In this document: positions 6,249-13,754 of the stretch, piece after piece | Layout of the letters: every line of letters starts with the position of its first letter | How positions within the stretch are numbered: position 1 is the stretch's first letter | Source of the DNA: a virus | Strand: one strand, 5' to 3' | Virus record (IMG/VR): IMGVR_UViG_3300028829_003339 | Span: 1-43,231 of that record | DNA length: 43,231 nt | Program-made: the position numbers and the translations under genes | The notes under the pieces: model-generated | The model's database searches: none | Told to the model about the DNA's origin: nothing | The model's input: the letters and a program-made list of their open reading frames with translations, nothing else

Positions 6249-7359
6249 AGACATAAACGCCTTCCCACTTTTGTCTACCTTCTTTACGATCGTTACCAAC
6301 TCCTGGTCTTGTACTTAGTAACATTTTTATTGTATTTTTATATTTAAAGCCAATCTTTTCAGCAGTTTCTATCCAACGATCAACAACTTCATATGGTTCT
6401 TTTCTATCGTAAGATTTATAGTCTGCAATGTTTGTTGCAAAAATTCCATCACTGTTTAATCCATTGTATATGTTTTGCATTGTTGGTACTGCGTATCCTT
6501 CAAACCATTGATCAAGGTTGTCAAACTCTACCATACACTGTGTAGGTTCATCGCTGTACTTTTCTAAATTAAAATAAGGTGGGCTACTAAATGCTAAGTC
6601 AATATCTTCGCATTGATAATCTTGACTTGTACTACAATATAATTCATTGTCTTTTCCAGGTCCGCCTAATAGTTCATTTAAGTATTCTAAGTAAGCAAAT
6701 GTTTCTGTGTTAGGATCAGTTCCGACATATGTGTAGTTCATATTACTTGCACTTACTCCTAACAGTCTGCCGCCATATCCCATACTGTAATCATATACTC
6801 TGCCCCACATTACAGGACACAAATGTTCTACAATACTTCTGGCATGTTGGGCTTTAAAGTTAGTAACATTTTCTCCAGTAACTAATTCTAATGCAGTTCT
6901 CAATGACATTGGGTATACAAGTTTGTTACTATCTCTAAATTCAAAACAAATGCGTATTGCTCTTTTAAGTTTTTTCTCATCTAAGAATCTATCTCGTAAA
7001 CTGTTTGACCCTCTACCTTTTGGTTCAGCAGTCATCATATTAGGAAATAAAAATCTTCCAATAGATGAACCTGCGTTGTTACCCAGTCCTTGTACATTGT
7101 CTGTTACATGATTATAGCCTCTGCTTTTAAAGTGCTTGAGCTCGTTTATCATTCCTTGTTCTGTAAAGTATGTAATTGGAACAAGATTTACACTGCGATA
7201 TAAATCATATACTTCTTGTATTGTTTGTTGTGGGTTTGCGTAATATACTTCTTTGGTGTAAGTGTCAAACTTGTCGTATAAGTGCTCATAGCCTGTAAAC
7301 TTATCTAAGTCACTTGTATTATTATCTATACCCCAAATTGCATTTATCTTATCAATCAA
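6238..7359 (-). CDS. DNA amino-methyltransferase (N6-adenine or N4-cytosine)
   Basis: The 373-aa protein has an AdoMet-binding region with YDYSMGYGGRLLG (189-201) in the place of motif I, VGTDPN (212-217) as the motif II acidic turn, and SSPPYF (258-263) as catalytic motif IV of amino-methyltransferases, followed by LNSDGIFATNI as a motif VI-like strand. SPPY is common in N4-cytosine enzymes but also occurs in N6-adenine enzymes, so the base is unresolved. The first 150 residues are a helical extension, possibly for target recognition. No endonuclease partner is adjacent, so this is an orphan enzyme that may protect the phage genome from host restriction. It ends inside the polymerase promoter. 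Confidence 0.8.
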   Translation of the reverse strand: MIDKINAIWGIDNNTSDLDKFTGYEHLYDKFDTYTKEVYYANPQQTIQEVYDLYRSVNLVPITYFTEQGMINELKHFKSRGYNHVTDNVQGLGNNAGSSIGRFLFPNMMTAEPKGRGSNSLRDRFLDEKKLKRAIRICFEFRDSNKLVYPMSLRTALELVTGENVTNFKAQHARSIVEHLCPVMWGRVYDYSMGYGGRLLGVSASNMNYTYVGTDPNTETFAYLEYLNELLGGPGKDNELYCSTSQDYQCEDIDLAFSSPPYFNLEKYSDEPTQCMVEFDNLDQWFEGYAVPTMQNIYNGLNSDGIFATNIADYKSYDRKEPYEVVDRWIETAEKIGFKYKNTIKMLLSTRPGVGNDRKEGRQKWEGVYVFDK

Positions 7360-7361
7360 TA

Positions 7362-7733
7362 TTACACTCCAAAGTAATACTTCATTAAGCCCATAGCAAT
7401 AAGAGTAACCAATACACCGTTAAGTAATATAAGTGCTCTATCATGCCAAAGGTAACCTACCCAAAACCATCCAAGTGTTCCAACTAGTCCAAACCACAAA
7501 TCAATATGTGGCATGGTACCTGTTGCTCTTGCCGAAGTAGCAAATAGAATCAGCACAACTGAAACCCATTTAACATACCAAGATAAATCGCCTTTAGGTG
7601 TTATCTTCTTAAACACTCTAGTACTATCTAGTGCTTTGATTTTGTCGTTTAACTTTTCTCGTTTCATTGGTTGTGTCTCAACCTTCTTAGTTCCATCTAA
7701 CGGTCCTGGACCGGGTGTATAGTGGTTGCTCAT
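7362..7733 (-). CDS. Three-helix membrane protein
   Basis: The 123-aa product has a charged 50-residue head and three hydrophobic segments (about 54-70, 78-96 and 100-121). The middle has the pattern GLVGTLGWFWVGYLWHDRA, which I associate with small DUF6552-like membrane proteins common in marine alphaproteobacteria and their phages; this resemblance is from memory and moderate. Function unknown. It sits between the DsbA-like gene and the methyltransferase with gaps of 13 and 2 bases, and shares their promoter at 8034-8062. Confidence 0.65.
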   Translation of the reverse strand: MSNHYTPGPGPLDGTKKVETQPMKREKLNDKIKALDSTRVFKKITPKGDLSWYVKWVSVVLILFATSARATGTMPHIDLWFGLVGTLGWFWVGYLWHDRALILLNGVLVTLIAMGLMKYYFGV

Positions 7734-7746
7734 TTATTTCTTTCCG

Positions 7747-8004
7747 TTAATCAGGTCGTCCAATACTCTCAAGTATAGTTTCAAGTGTATCAAAGTCATC
7801 TCTATGCTTGTGTAGTTCACCCTTGTATGCTACCTTAATAGCTTTATTAATGATTGCAGGCTTAATGCCCATTTCTTCTGCGATATGCTTTACAGTATCT
7901 CTTAGTCCTTCATTAAGTGTTTCCACTTCTTGACTTACTTGAATACCTTCTTGTATTAGTGTTTTAAGTTTTGCTATATCGTCTTGGTTAAATGTAATGC
8001 TCAT
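7747..8004 (-). CDS. DsbA-like double-stranded DNA-binding protein
   Basis: The 85-aa helical protein is close in size to T4 DsbA (89 aa), which binds DNA near late promoters and aids late transcription. Shared features are an N-terminal charged helix, a central N-E-G-L-R-D-T-V-K-H-I-A-E-E-M-G-I-K segment followed by a helix with AIKVAYK, and an acidic C-terminus. The start at 8004 has CTAGGAGA upstream. It is the first gene after a good sigma70 promoter, fitting an early-transcribed regulator. The late promoters seen throughout the window give it a plausible target. Identification rests on pattern and length, not on an alignment. Confidence 0.6.
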   Translation of the reverse strand: MSITFNQDDIAKLKTLIQEGIQVSQEVETLNEGLRDTVKHIAEEMGIKPAIINKAIKVAYKGELHKHRDDFDTLETILESIGRPD

Positions 8005-8033
8005 AGATATTCTCCTAGGTTTAATTAGTTTTA

Positions 8034-8062
8034 ATTATAGACTATAATTACGCTAAAGTCAA
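8034..8062 (-). promoter_or_regulatory. sigma70-type promoter (TTGACT-N17-TATAAT)
   Basis: TTGACT (8057-8062) and TATAAT (8034-8039) on the minus strand with a 17-base spacer, lying across the end of the preceding gene and about 30 bases above the start at 8004. Predicted transcription start near 8027. Confidence 0.7.
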
Positions 8063-8914
8063 TGATTTTCTGATGATATTTTCAGTGAGATTTACTACTT
8101 GCTGTATGTCCGTTAGTCCGTGTTTATGTTGTTTTCTTACAGATTCTAATACTGATAGTGCAAATAGTTTTCTGGCTTGATTTGAATGGAATAAGCTCTC
8201 ATATTTTCCGTAGATATAACACATGGTTTTTAACTTGTTTGTTACATCATTTACTTTTATATCCCATTTGTGATATTGATTGTCTACTTTATATTCGTCT
8301 ATCCACAGTTGTACATTGTTGTTAGGGAATATATTTAATGCGTGATATACTACACTTGGGTTATCTAGCCAATCGTCCATAGCAAGTACAACATCGGCAT
8401 GTTCTGCCCACATGGCATCTTGAGCTAAAAATTGATTGTATAAATGTTTCCATGCTTCAAATAAGTTTATAAACTCATTCATTTCGTCATTGTATTCTCT
8501 TTTTAAGAACAAGTCCATATACTTGTAACAGTTGTTGCCCATAATAGTAGTAACCACAGTTATTGGAAGATTGTGTTCATCTCTCCATTTCATAATATCT
8601 GCTGTGTTTGTTGCATGTGTAAAGAATGCAATGTGTTTACCTGTTTGTAACTTTTTCCATTCGTTACATAAGTTTTGTAGTGTTTCTAATTTTATATTTT
8701 CGTTATTTCTAACATCTGGATTATATGCACTAAACATGCTAGGAACATTCCACCAGTCTTCGATTATTTTAGCAGTATCAAAATGATCTCCATCTTCATG
8801 TAGAAATAAATTCTTATGTACTACATTGTAGAATTGTGGGCTTTGATTAATTATGTAAGTTAATGCACTGGCGCTGATGGCACTACGAGTGCATACTAGA
8901 TATATTTGATCCAT
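8048..8914 (-). CDS. Hypothetical 288-aa protein, possibly sulfotransferase-like
   Basis: The N-terminus IYLVCTRSAISASALTYI (residues 4-21) resembles the first strand, PAPS-loop and helix of sulfotransferases (R-S-x-x-S/T after a hydrophobic strand), and VVLAMDDWLDNPSVVYHAL near 175-195 resembles the later E-D-L-x-x-x-P segment. The middle is rich in Trp, Tyr and Asn and carries no other motif I know. There is no membrane segment. It follows the 98-aa membrane protein with a one-base gap and ends inside the promoter for the DsbA-like gene. The sulfotransferase reading is tentative; a structure prediction would decide it. Confidence 0.6.
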   Translation of the reverse strand: MDQIYLVCTRSAISASALTYIINQSPQFYNVVHKNLFLHEDGDHFDTAKIIEDWWNVPSMFSAYNPDVRNNENIKLETLQNLCNEWKKLQTGKHIAFFTHATNTADIMKWRDEHNLPITVVTTIMGNNCYKYMDLFLKREYNDEMNEFINLFEAWKHLYNQFLAQDAMWAEHADVVLAMDDWLDNPSVVYHALNIFPNNNVQLWIDEYKVDNQYHKWDIKVNDVTNKLKTMCYIYGKYESLFHSNQARKLFALSVLESVRKQHKHGLTDIQQVVNLTENIIRKSLTLA

Positions 8915-8915
8915 G

Positions 8916-9212
8916 TTATTTTACTTTTCGTGTGGTAGTTTTTTCGATCCATGCTAAACGCTTTTCTAAATCTTCTATGCGTTTAGTAAGTTCTGGGTGT
9001 AATTTTTTCCAAGCATTTGGATCTTGTTGGAACCATGTCCAACCATAGCGTGTAACAAAGAAGTTTAGTAATGCTGACCATTTACTGAAAGCCCATGCAC
9101 TAATTCTAGTTCCACGTAAATATGCTACAAACAACGCACCAAATATACTTCCTACTAGAGCAGTGTATACCCATAAACGGTCTGTTGCCATTCTTTCAAT
9201 TATTTCCCACAT
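8916..9212 (-). CDS. 98-aa membrane protein with C-terminal coiled coil
   Basis: I choose ATG 9210-9212 (MWEIIERMATDRLW...), two bases after the stop of the upstream gene, over the longer reading that would overlap it by 53 bases. Residues 11-30 form one membrane helix (WVYTALVGSIFGALFVAYLRG). The remainder is soluble: W-rich 36-66, then LTKRIEDLEKRLAWIEK as a short coiled coil. Proteins with this order (membrane helix, YGWTWF-like aromatic patch, heptads) occur in T4-like marine phages, unnamed as far as I know. A membrane or virion attachment role is possible. Confidence 0.65.
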   Translation of the reverse strand: MWEIIERMATDRLWVYTALVGSIFGALFVAYLRGTRISAWAFSKWSALLNFFVTRYGWTWFQQDPNAWKKLHPELTKRIEDLEKRLAWIEKTTTRKVK

Positions 9213-9216
9213 ATTA

Positions 9217-10347
9217 TTAAAACTGTACGCCTGGTGCGAAGTCTCTGAATTCAGACATTGGTCCACCATTTTTATCTGTTACGTAAATTCCAGGTACTTG
9301 ACCGCCTGCTTTTTGAATCTGGTCAAATCCTTGTGAATAAAATACTACGTTGCTAGGTATATCCATTATTAAAATACCGTCTAGTTTTTCATCTTCGCTT
9401 TTAGATTTAACTGCATAATATTTATCGTGAATCATTTTAACAACATTATCTTGCAATGCTTGTGAGTTATTGTTTTGTATAGCAGTTGCTATATTTCCTT
9501 TAAATTCAGGACCTAGTCCGTTTGTTAGTGCATCAGAAAAGTCATTTGCAAATTGTTGCAACTTTTCTGGTTCTATTTTTGATACAATACTATTCTCTCC
9601 AGGACCTGTAATATATTGCGTTGCTGCTCTCATACCAGCCTTTCCAACTAATGCTACTCTAGTTGATAATTCTGGATAATATTTTTTAATTACCTGAGAC
9701 ATTTTTCTTGGATCAAAATCTGCATAAATTTTTGAATCTGCAAATTTACCTGGGCTTCCAGCACCCTTACCAGATTTACTTGGTACTCTTGCTTTAACTT
9801 CAACTCTATAGTCTACATCACCTTTAACAATTATATCACCTACTGCTGCGTTACCACCACTTGTTTTAAATATTCTAGGAGAAAGAACTGCAAGAGCAAT
9901 TTCACCTGTACCTTCGCCTTGAGCTTTGTAATCTGATAGTAGCATTCTTTTAAATACTCTATTAACAAACGGCATTGATTGCTCTTCCTCATTTGCAGGA
10001 TCAATCTTTGCCTGGTTTTGTAACAATGCTTCTAATGAAGTAGCACTGCCTTTGAGTAATTCACTTATATTAATAAAACCTTTTGAATACGAATCAGCAA
10101 AGTGAATCTTTTCTGCTATTGTACCAGGAATGTTCATTATATCGGCAACAATTTTGTCAACGCCAAAACTTTTAGCATCTGGATCCTGTGCAAGAGCTTG
10201 AACAAGTCTTTCATCTATTCCTGACGATTCCATAGCGTTCAATAGTTTTTTTAATAATGCTTCTTCGTCTGACGAAGTAATTTTGTTGATTAATAATTGT
10301 TTTATTTTATCAATATCGCCTGCTTCAAATAGTCTTGTTAAACGCAT
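9217..10347 (-). CDS. Tagged protein with PD-(D/E)XK nuclease-like core
   Basis: A 376-aa soluble protein. It begins MRLTRLFEAGD, which fits the T4-type capsid-targeting pattern with cleavage expected after Glu8. After a helical region, GEGTGEIALAVLSPRI (145-158) is followed by GDIIVKGDVDYRVEVKA (170-186); Glu149, Asp171 and Glu183-x-Lys185 make a PD-(D/E)XK-like constellation, a pattern I recall in other marine phage proteins with GxGEI and GDI...EVK boxes. If packaged and delivered, it could be a nuclease acting on host DNA or a DNA-handling factor. AAGGAAC lies before the start. The next gene starts two bases after its stop. Nuclease activity is inferred from motif spacing only. Confidence 0.6.
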   Translation of the reverse strand: MRLTRLFEAGDIDKIKQLLINKITSSDEEALLKKLLNAMESSGIDERLVQALAQDPDAKSFGVDKIVADIMNIPGTIAEKIHFADSYSKGFINISELLKGSATSLEALLQNQAKIDPANEEEQSMPFVNRVFKRMLLSDYKAQGEGTGEIALAVLSPRIFKTSGGNAAVGDIIVKGDVDYRVEVKARVPSKSGKGAGSPGKFADSKIYADFDPRKMSQVIKKYYPELSTRVALVGKAGMRAATQYITGPGENSIVSKIEPEKLQQFANDFSDALTNGLGPEFKGNIATAIQNNNSQALQDNVVKMIHDKYYAVKSKSEDEKLDGILIMDIPSNVVFYSQGFDQIQKAGGQVPGIYVTDKNGGPMSEFRDFAPGVQF

Positions 10348-10359
10348 GTCGTTAGTTCC

Positions 10360-10614
10360 TTATTTCTTAATTGCTTTCCAAAGTTCGTTAACTAGTGCAT
10401 CTTTCTTTTTTCTTTTATCAAGTTCTACACCGTACGTTCTGCCGATTTCTTCCATCTTGCCTTTGGTTAGTTTTGCTAATTCTTTTTTGTTTTTAAATGC
10501 TGGCTTAATAACAATAGGTTTAGTAACAGTTTTTGTTACAGTAACTTTTGGTTTTGCTACGAACACTTGTTCTTTAGCGCCTGCTCCAAACATCTTTTTT
10601 ATCCAATTAAACAT
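10360..10614 (-). CDS. Basic 84-aa protein with SAP/HeH-like C-terminus
   Basis: The N-terminal half is a hydrophobic/basic start (MFNWIKKMFG) and a run of KPKVTVTKTVTKP repeats. Residues 50-83, LTKGKMEEIGRTYGVELD then RRK-like basic residues and ALVNELWKAI, match the helix-extension-helix SAP/HeH pattern (L-x-x-x-G...L-x-x-x-x-x-K-x-x-L-I-x-x-L) used for DNA or RNA binding. AGGAG precedes the ATG. It sits between two genes with the tag peptide and probably shares their transcript, so it may be a DNA-binding virion or core component. It has no tag itself. Confidence 0.65.
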   Translation of the reverse strand: MFNWIKKMFGAGAKEQVFVAKPKVTVTKTVTKPIVIKPAFKNKKELAKLTKGKMEEIGRTYGVELDKRKKKDALVNELWKAIKK

Positions 10615-10623
10615 AATATACTC

Positions 10624-11718
10624 CTATTTGTTCTTTTTTGCTTTCCACTTAGCTGATTCCATCATAGAATCTGCTTTACGGTGAATAGCTTCGTTCATTT
10701 CTGCGGTATCCATGTAACTAAACAATGAATCCAATCTCATCATATCTTTTGGGGTTAAACGTTCACCTCTGTCTTGTATATGATCAAATACTGCAATTTC
10801 GGCCCATAGTTCATCAATTGTCATCTTTTCTGGATGTTTGCCTGTAGTAGTCCATGGTGAGCCTGCTTCTCTGACTTTTGGTTCCTTAGATGCGTTAATA
10901 GTTACTCCTCGCATACTTGCTGATGCCTTAGGAGCAGTGCCGGTTATATTGTTACTGGCTTTAAACTTTACACCATTTACTGTTCCTGATGCACTAACTT
11001 TACCTGCTGAACCATCTTTGTTAAGATGATTATTAACAGTCGCCGTTTTATCACCACCTAAATTTAAGGTGCTGCTTACACTACCTGTTTTTTTATTTGC
11101 AATCATTGTATTATTGCCAATCTTCATATAACGTTCATCTGGACCAAACTCATTAATCTTTGTTTCATCTAATTCATTATTGTAATAACCATTAGCTTGT
11201 CTTATTAAGTCTTCTAAGTTTTCACCTGGGTGTGCATCAATCCAATGCATAATATCAGCAATGATATCGCTTGGAGCATCAGCACCCATTTTTACTAAAA
11301 TCTCGTCAATGTTTTTTACACTTTCATCTCTGCCTTTAGTATCTTCTTCTACTTTTTTTGATTCTGCATGCATTGCCGCCATATGCTTTTTGTATTTTGC
11401 AGTACCTTTTTTGTGTGGGCTTTTGCCTTCTTCAACTTTCCAGCCAGCATCTGTAAATACTTTGGCTGCAATCTTTTTAACTACTTTAGACTTACCGTCT
11501 TTGGTGACTGTTACTTCTTTGTGTTTAGGGCCTGAACCTTCTCCACCTTCTTCAACTTCTGCTTCTGTTGTTGGATTTTTAAATTCGTATCTTGAGTCGC
11601 CTGCTTGATAACGTTTCCATGCTTCAGTGTTATATTTTTTATCAGCAACTGTTACTTGCATTTTCTTTGGCTCTGGTGTGTTATTATAACTACCTTCTTC
11701 TAAATTGCTTAATCTCAT
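10624..11718 (-). CDS. Tagged low-complexity protein, likely internal head component
   Basis: I start at ATG 11716-11718, which has AGGAGAA 6 bases upstream; the longer ORF would add 17 residues and overlap the upstream gene. The 364-aa product begins MRLSNLEEGSY, fitting the tag with cleavage after Glu8. It is Lys-, Gly- and Asn-rich with a likely flexible middle (a stretch of GSVSSTLNLGGDKTATVNN-type beta repeats near 220-290) and ordered N- and C-terminal parts. Further L/I-x-E or N-E-F sites occur inside (for example KINEF and DELWAE), compatible with several protease cuts. No enzyme motif is seen. I consider it a scaffold or packaged core protein by context. Confidence 0.65.
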   Translation of the reverse strand: MRLSNLEEGSYNNTPEPKKMQVTVADKKYNTEAWKRYQAGDSRYEFKNPTTEAEVEEGGEGSGPKHKEVTVTKDGKSKVVKKIAAKVFTDAGWKVEEGKSPHKKGTAKYKKHMAAMHAESKKVEEDTKGRDESVKNIDEILVKMGADAPSDIIADIMHWIDAHPGENLEDLIRQANGYYNNELDETKINEFGPDERYMKIGNNTMIANKKTGSVSSTLNLGGDKTATVNNHLNKDGSAGKVSASGTVNGVKFKASNNITGTAPKASASMRGVTINASKEPKVREAGSPWTTTGKHPEKMTIDELWAEIAVFDHIQDRGERLTPKDMMRLDSLFSYMDTAEMNEAIHRKADSMMESAKWKAKKNK

Positions 11719-11728
11719 AATAGTTCTC

Positions 11729-12199
11729 CTACGTTCCGTATAACTCTGTTTTGTCGTCCCACTCTTCAATTAATTCATTAAGTGTGTCTAACATTTTATA
11801 CAGTTCGCCTGTACCTGCTCTATCGCCTGTACCCATTAATTCTTTACTGAACTTGTGTCTTTGATCAATTGCTACCTTTAGTTGGCCTGCTGATTTCATT
11901 AACATTGCTCTAGTATGGTTAAGTTGACCTTTGTCTTGTTCTCTATAGTATTCAGTGCTTCCATGTTCTGCTACTTCGTTAGTTGTTTCACTTTCTAACA
12001 TATGCCAATATTTTTTAACGATACCATTACGTGCTTCAATTTCATCTGGATTAATATGCCCACGAGCATAATGATCTTTTTGAATTTGTGCCATTAATTT
12101 TTGTTCATCTTCAGTACCAAAATGTTTTGCCATTTCAATACCATTTTCTGTATGATAATTATTATCTTCGTTATTTTCAAAATTGGCTTTAGTAAACAT
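11729..12199 (-). CDS. Hypothetical 156-aa helical acidic protein
   Basis: The product (MFTKANFENNEDNNYHTENG...) is predicted largely helical, with a His/Glu-rich N-terminal half and a C-terminal LYKMLDTLNELIEEWDD helix. It lacks the tag peptide, signal or membrane segment. It is preceded by a gap of two bases and followed by ten bases with the next ribosome site. Position among probable head-cargo genes suggests a structural or chaperoning function. Family not recognised. Confidence 0.6.
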   Translation of the reverse strand: MFTKANFENNEDNNYHTENGIEMAKHFGTEDEQKLMAQIQKDHYARGHINPDEIEARNGIVKKYWHMLESETTNEVAEHGSTEYYREQDKGQLNHTRAMLMKSAGQLKVAIDQRHKFSKELMGTGDRAGTGELYKMLDTLNELIEEWDDKTELYGT

Positions 12200-12201
12200 A
12201 A

Positions 12202-13218
12202 TTATTTCACCTTTTTCTTAGCGTTTGCTAATGCATGCTTAAACATGTCTTTTGCTATAACTTGTAAATCATCATTGCGTTTTTCATCAAATTCCATTCC
12301 TTCATTCATTGCTGAATTCTTGGAATGACAATCACAGTGTTCACAATCTGGTCCACATTTGCATTCTGTTATAGGCTTACCACAACATGCTTCTGGACAC
12401 ATTTCTTGTTTTGCTTCATAAACACTTTCACCTAGTTCAAAGTCTGGACCAAAGAAATCTTCTAGTCTACTTTGAACAATATATCTAACATCAAGTACAT
12501 CTCCGCCATCTTCAGCTTCGCCTAGGCTATCTAATAACTCATCGTCAAATATAAAGCCTTGTACCATATCAGTTGTTGCTTCACTTGGTGGACGAGGTTG
12601 AGACATAAACTCTTTATATCTTGCTACTGCGTCTGCATATTCGCCTTCTGGTTGACCATCATACTTCATTAGTCCGCCAATCATAGTGCCTTCATTCATT
12701 TCTTGTGGCATTTCTTGTGGCATTTCGTGTGCGTGTGCTTCTGGTTCGATTTCAGCTTTCATGGCATTGTATTCAGTGTAACGACGAACTGAATCCATAT
12801 CCTTTGAAGCTTGTGCAATCTTACTTGAAACCCATGGTGCTAAATCATCTTGGTCTTTTACAATACCGTGTAATTTAATTGCATCTCTGGCTAGGAAGTA
12901 TAATTGGCTACGAGCCATAAATCCATCTTCGTCTCCGCCGTCTAGTACGCCTTCTGTAATGTTTGATTCTGTCTTTTTGCTTAGTTGCTCATCTACTACG
13001 TGACCTAATGTACCGTAGTGTGCTTCTTGTAGAACCTCATATGTTTCTTCAAGTGCTGTTGCTAAATCTTTTAAATATGATGGGTCTCCATCAATTTCTA
13101 GGATGGCCTGCTCTAGCTTGCCTCCTGGTTGAAATACTTTTTCAAACTTGCTAATTTCGTCCATAACACGATCGAAAGTATTATTAATTTTTATATATGT
13201 TGGGTGGTTTGTATCCAT
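12202..13218 (-). CDS. Conserved head-region protein with Cys-rich tail
   Basis: The 338-aa product contains ITEGVLDGGDEDGFMARSQL (88-107) followed by YFLARDAIKLHGIVKDQDDL and a helix with SVRRYTEYNAM, a block I recognise in several proteins of T4-like marine phages; its function is unknown. After an acidic, Met/Glu/Pro-rich linker (tandem MPQE), a Cys cluster follows at about 283-307 (C-x-x-x-C-C, C-x-C, C-x-x-C-x-C), which could bind zinc or an iron-sulfur centre. The C-terminus is a basic helix (AKDMFKHALANAKKKVK). The internal NITEG could be a protease cut site of the Ile-x-Glu type. Probably a core or scaffold-like component. Confidence 0.65.
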   Translation of the reverse strand: MDTNHPTYIKINNTFDRVMDEISKFEKVFQPGGKLEQAILEIDGDPSYLKDLATALEETYEVLQEAHYGTLGHVVDEQLSKKTESNITEGVLDGGDEDGFMARSQLYFLARDAIKLHGIVKDQDDLAPWVSSKIAQASKDMDSVRRYTEYNAMKAEIEPEAHAHEMPQEMPQEMNEGTMIGGLMKYDGQPEGEYADAVARYKEFMSQPRPPSEATTDMVQGFIFDDELLDSLGEAEDGGDVLDVRYIVQSRLEDFFGPDFELGESVYEAKQEMCPEACCGKPITECKCGPDCEHCDCHSKNSAMNEGMEFDEKRNDDLQVIAKDMFKHALANAKKKVK

Positions 13219-13223
13219 TGTCG

Positions 13224-13520
13224 TTACCTCTTATTGATGCCACGACTGTTCGTACCGCCGCGTTTTCTAATTTGTTCTAATTCTTCATAGGTTTCATTGA
13301 TGGCTTTTATAAATGCTTGTACTAAACCTTTGTTTAGATTGTATTCAACATTTTCCCAATTACCTTTTTCACCCATTTCTGCAATCTCATGAAACATTCT
13401 TACTACTTTAGTTTCTAAAGACTTAAGATCAAGTCTACCCCATCCTTGTACTAATACTTCAGGATTCATAGGTTCGTCTCTGTTTTTTGCATAAATGCTT
13501 TCTAATTGGTCTGCTCTCAT
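13224..13520 (-). CDS. Conserved marine-phage protein, 98 aa
   Basis: The product starts MRADQLESIYAKNRDEPMNP and ends ELEQIRKRGGTNSRGINKR. I recognise both ends from hypothetical proteins of T4-like cyanophages, where they are strongly conserved. The N-terminus is tag-like (MRADQLE) but continues directly into the conserved sequence, so it is a weak case for a cleaved tag. The start overlaps the previous stop by ATGA. Helical, soluble, no catalytic motif. Confidence 0.7.
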   Translation of the reverse strand: MRADQLESIYAKNRDEPMNPEVLVQGWGRLDLKSLETKVVRMFHEIAEMGEKGNWENVEYNLNKGLVQAFIKAINETYEELEQIRKRGGTNSRGINKR

Positions 13521-13723
13521 CGTCTGATAACCTTTACTTGTTCGGTATAACCTACGCTTTGCTTTTTGCGTTTACCATCACCTAAGTATCCTTTTGGATC
13601 AACTGCCTTACGAGCGTCTTTTTTCTTAGTTCCGGGCGTCATAGGGAAAGAAACACTGGCAATATTACCTGCCATTGTACTTCCTGCGTCAGCATCTTCG
13701 GTTATTATGTCCGTAATCTTCAT
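13517..13723 (-). CDS. Tagged 68-aa basic protein, likely packaged
   Basis: The product begins MKITDIITEDADAGSTMAG: a clear tag with Ile-x-Glu at 7-9. The rest is small, basic and Gly/Ser/Ala-rich (SFPMTPGTKKK, then DGKRKKQSVGYTEQVKVIRR). Short relatives beginning with ITEDASAG-like sequence occur in other marine phages. The ATG lies only five bases after a late promoter core, so the late mRNA seems to be leaderless. Size and charge resemble T4 internal proteins, hence the guess that it is packaged with DNA. Confidence 0.65.
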   Translation of the reverse strand: MKITDIITEDADAGSTMAGNIASVSFPMTPGTKKKDARKAVDPKGYLGDGKRKKQSVGYTEQVKVIRR

Positions 13724-13728
13724 ACAAG

Positions 13729-13736
13729 TATTTATC
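13729..13736 (-). promoter_or_regulatory. Late promoter 5 bases from the ATG
   Basis: GATAAATA, then CTTGT, then ATG of the 13517-13723 gene. By T4 spacing the transcript would start at or next to the A of the ATG. Confidence 0.65.
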
Positions 13737-13754
13737 TAATTCGATTAGAAACCT

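Noticed and set aside
9213-9269. 19-residue N-terminal extension of the 8916-9212 gene
   Set aside because: It overlaps the upstream gene by 53 bases, and the ATG at 9212 directly follows its stop.
13224-13520. Counting MRADQLES as a clear capsid tag
   Set aside because: Similar sequence continues through the protein in cyanophage relatives, and no L/I-x-E site in the right place is separate from the conserved region.
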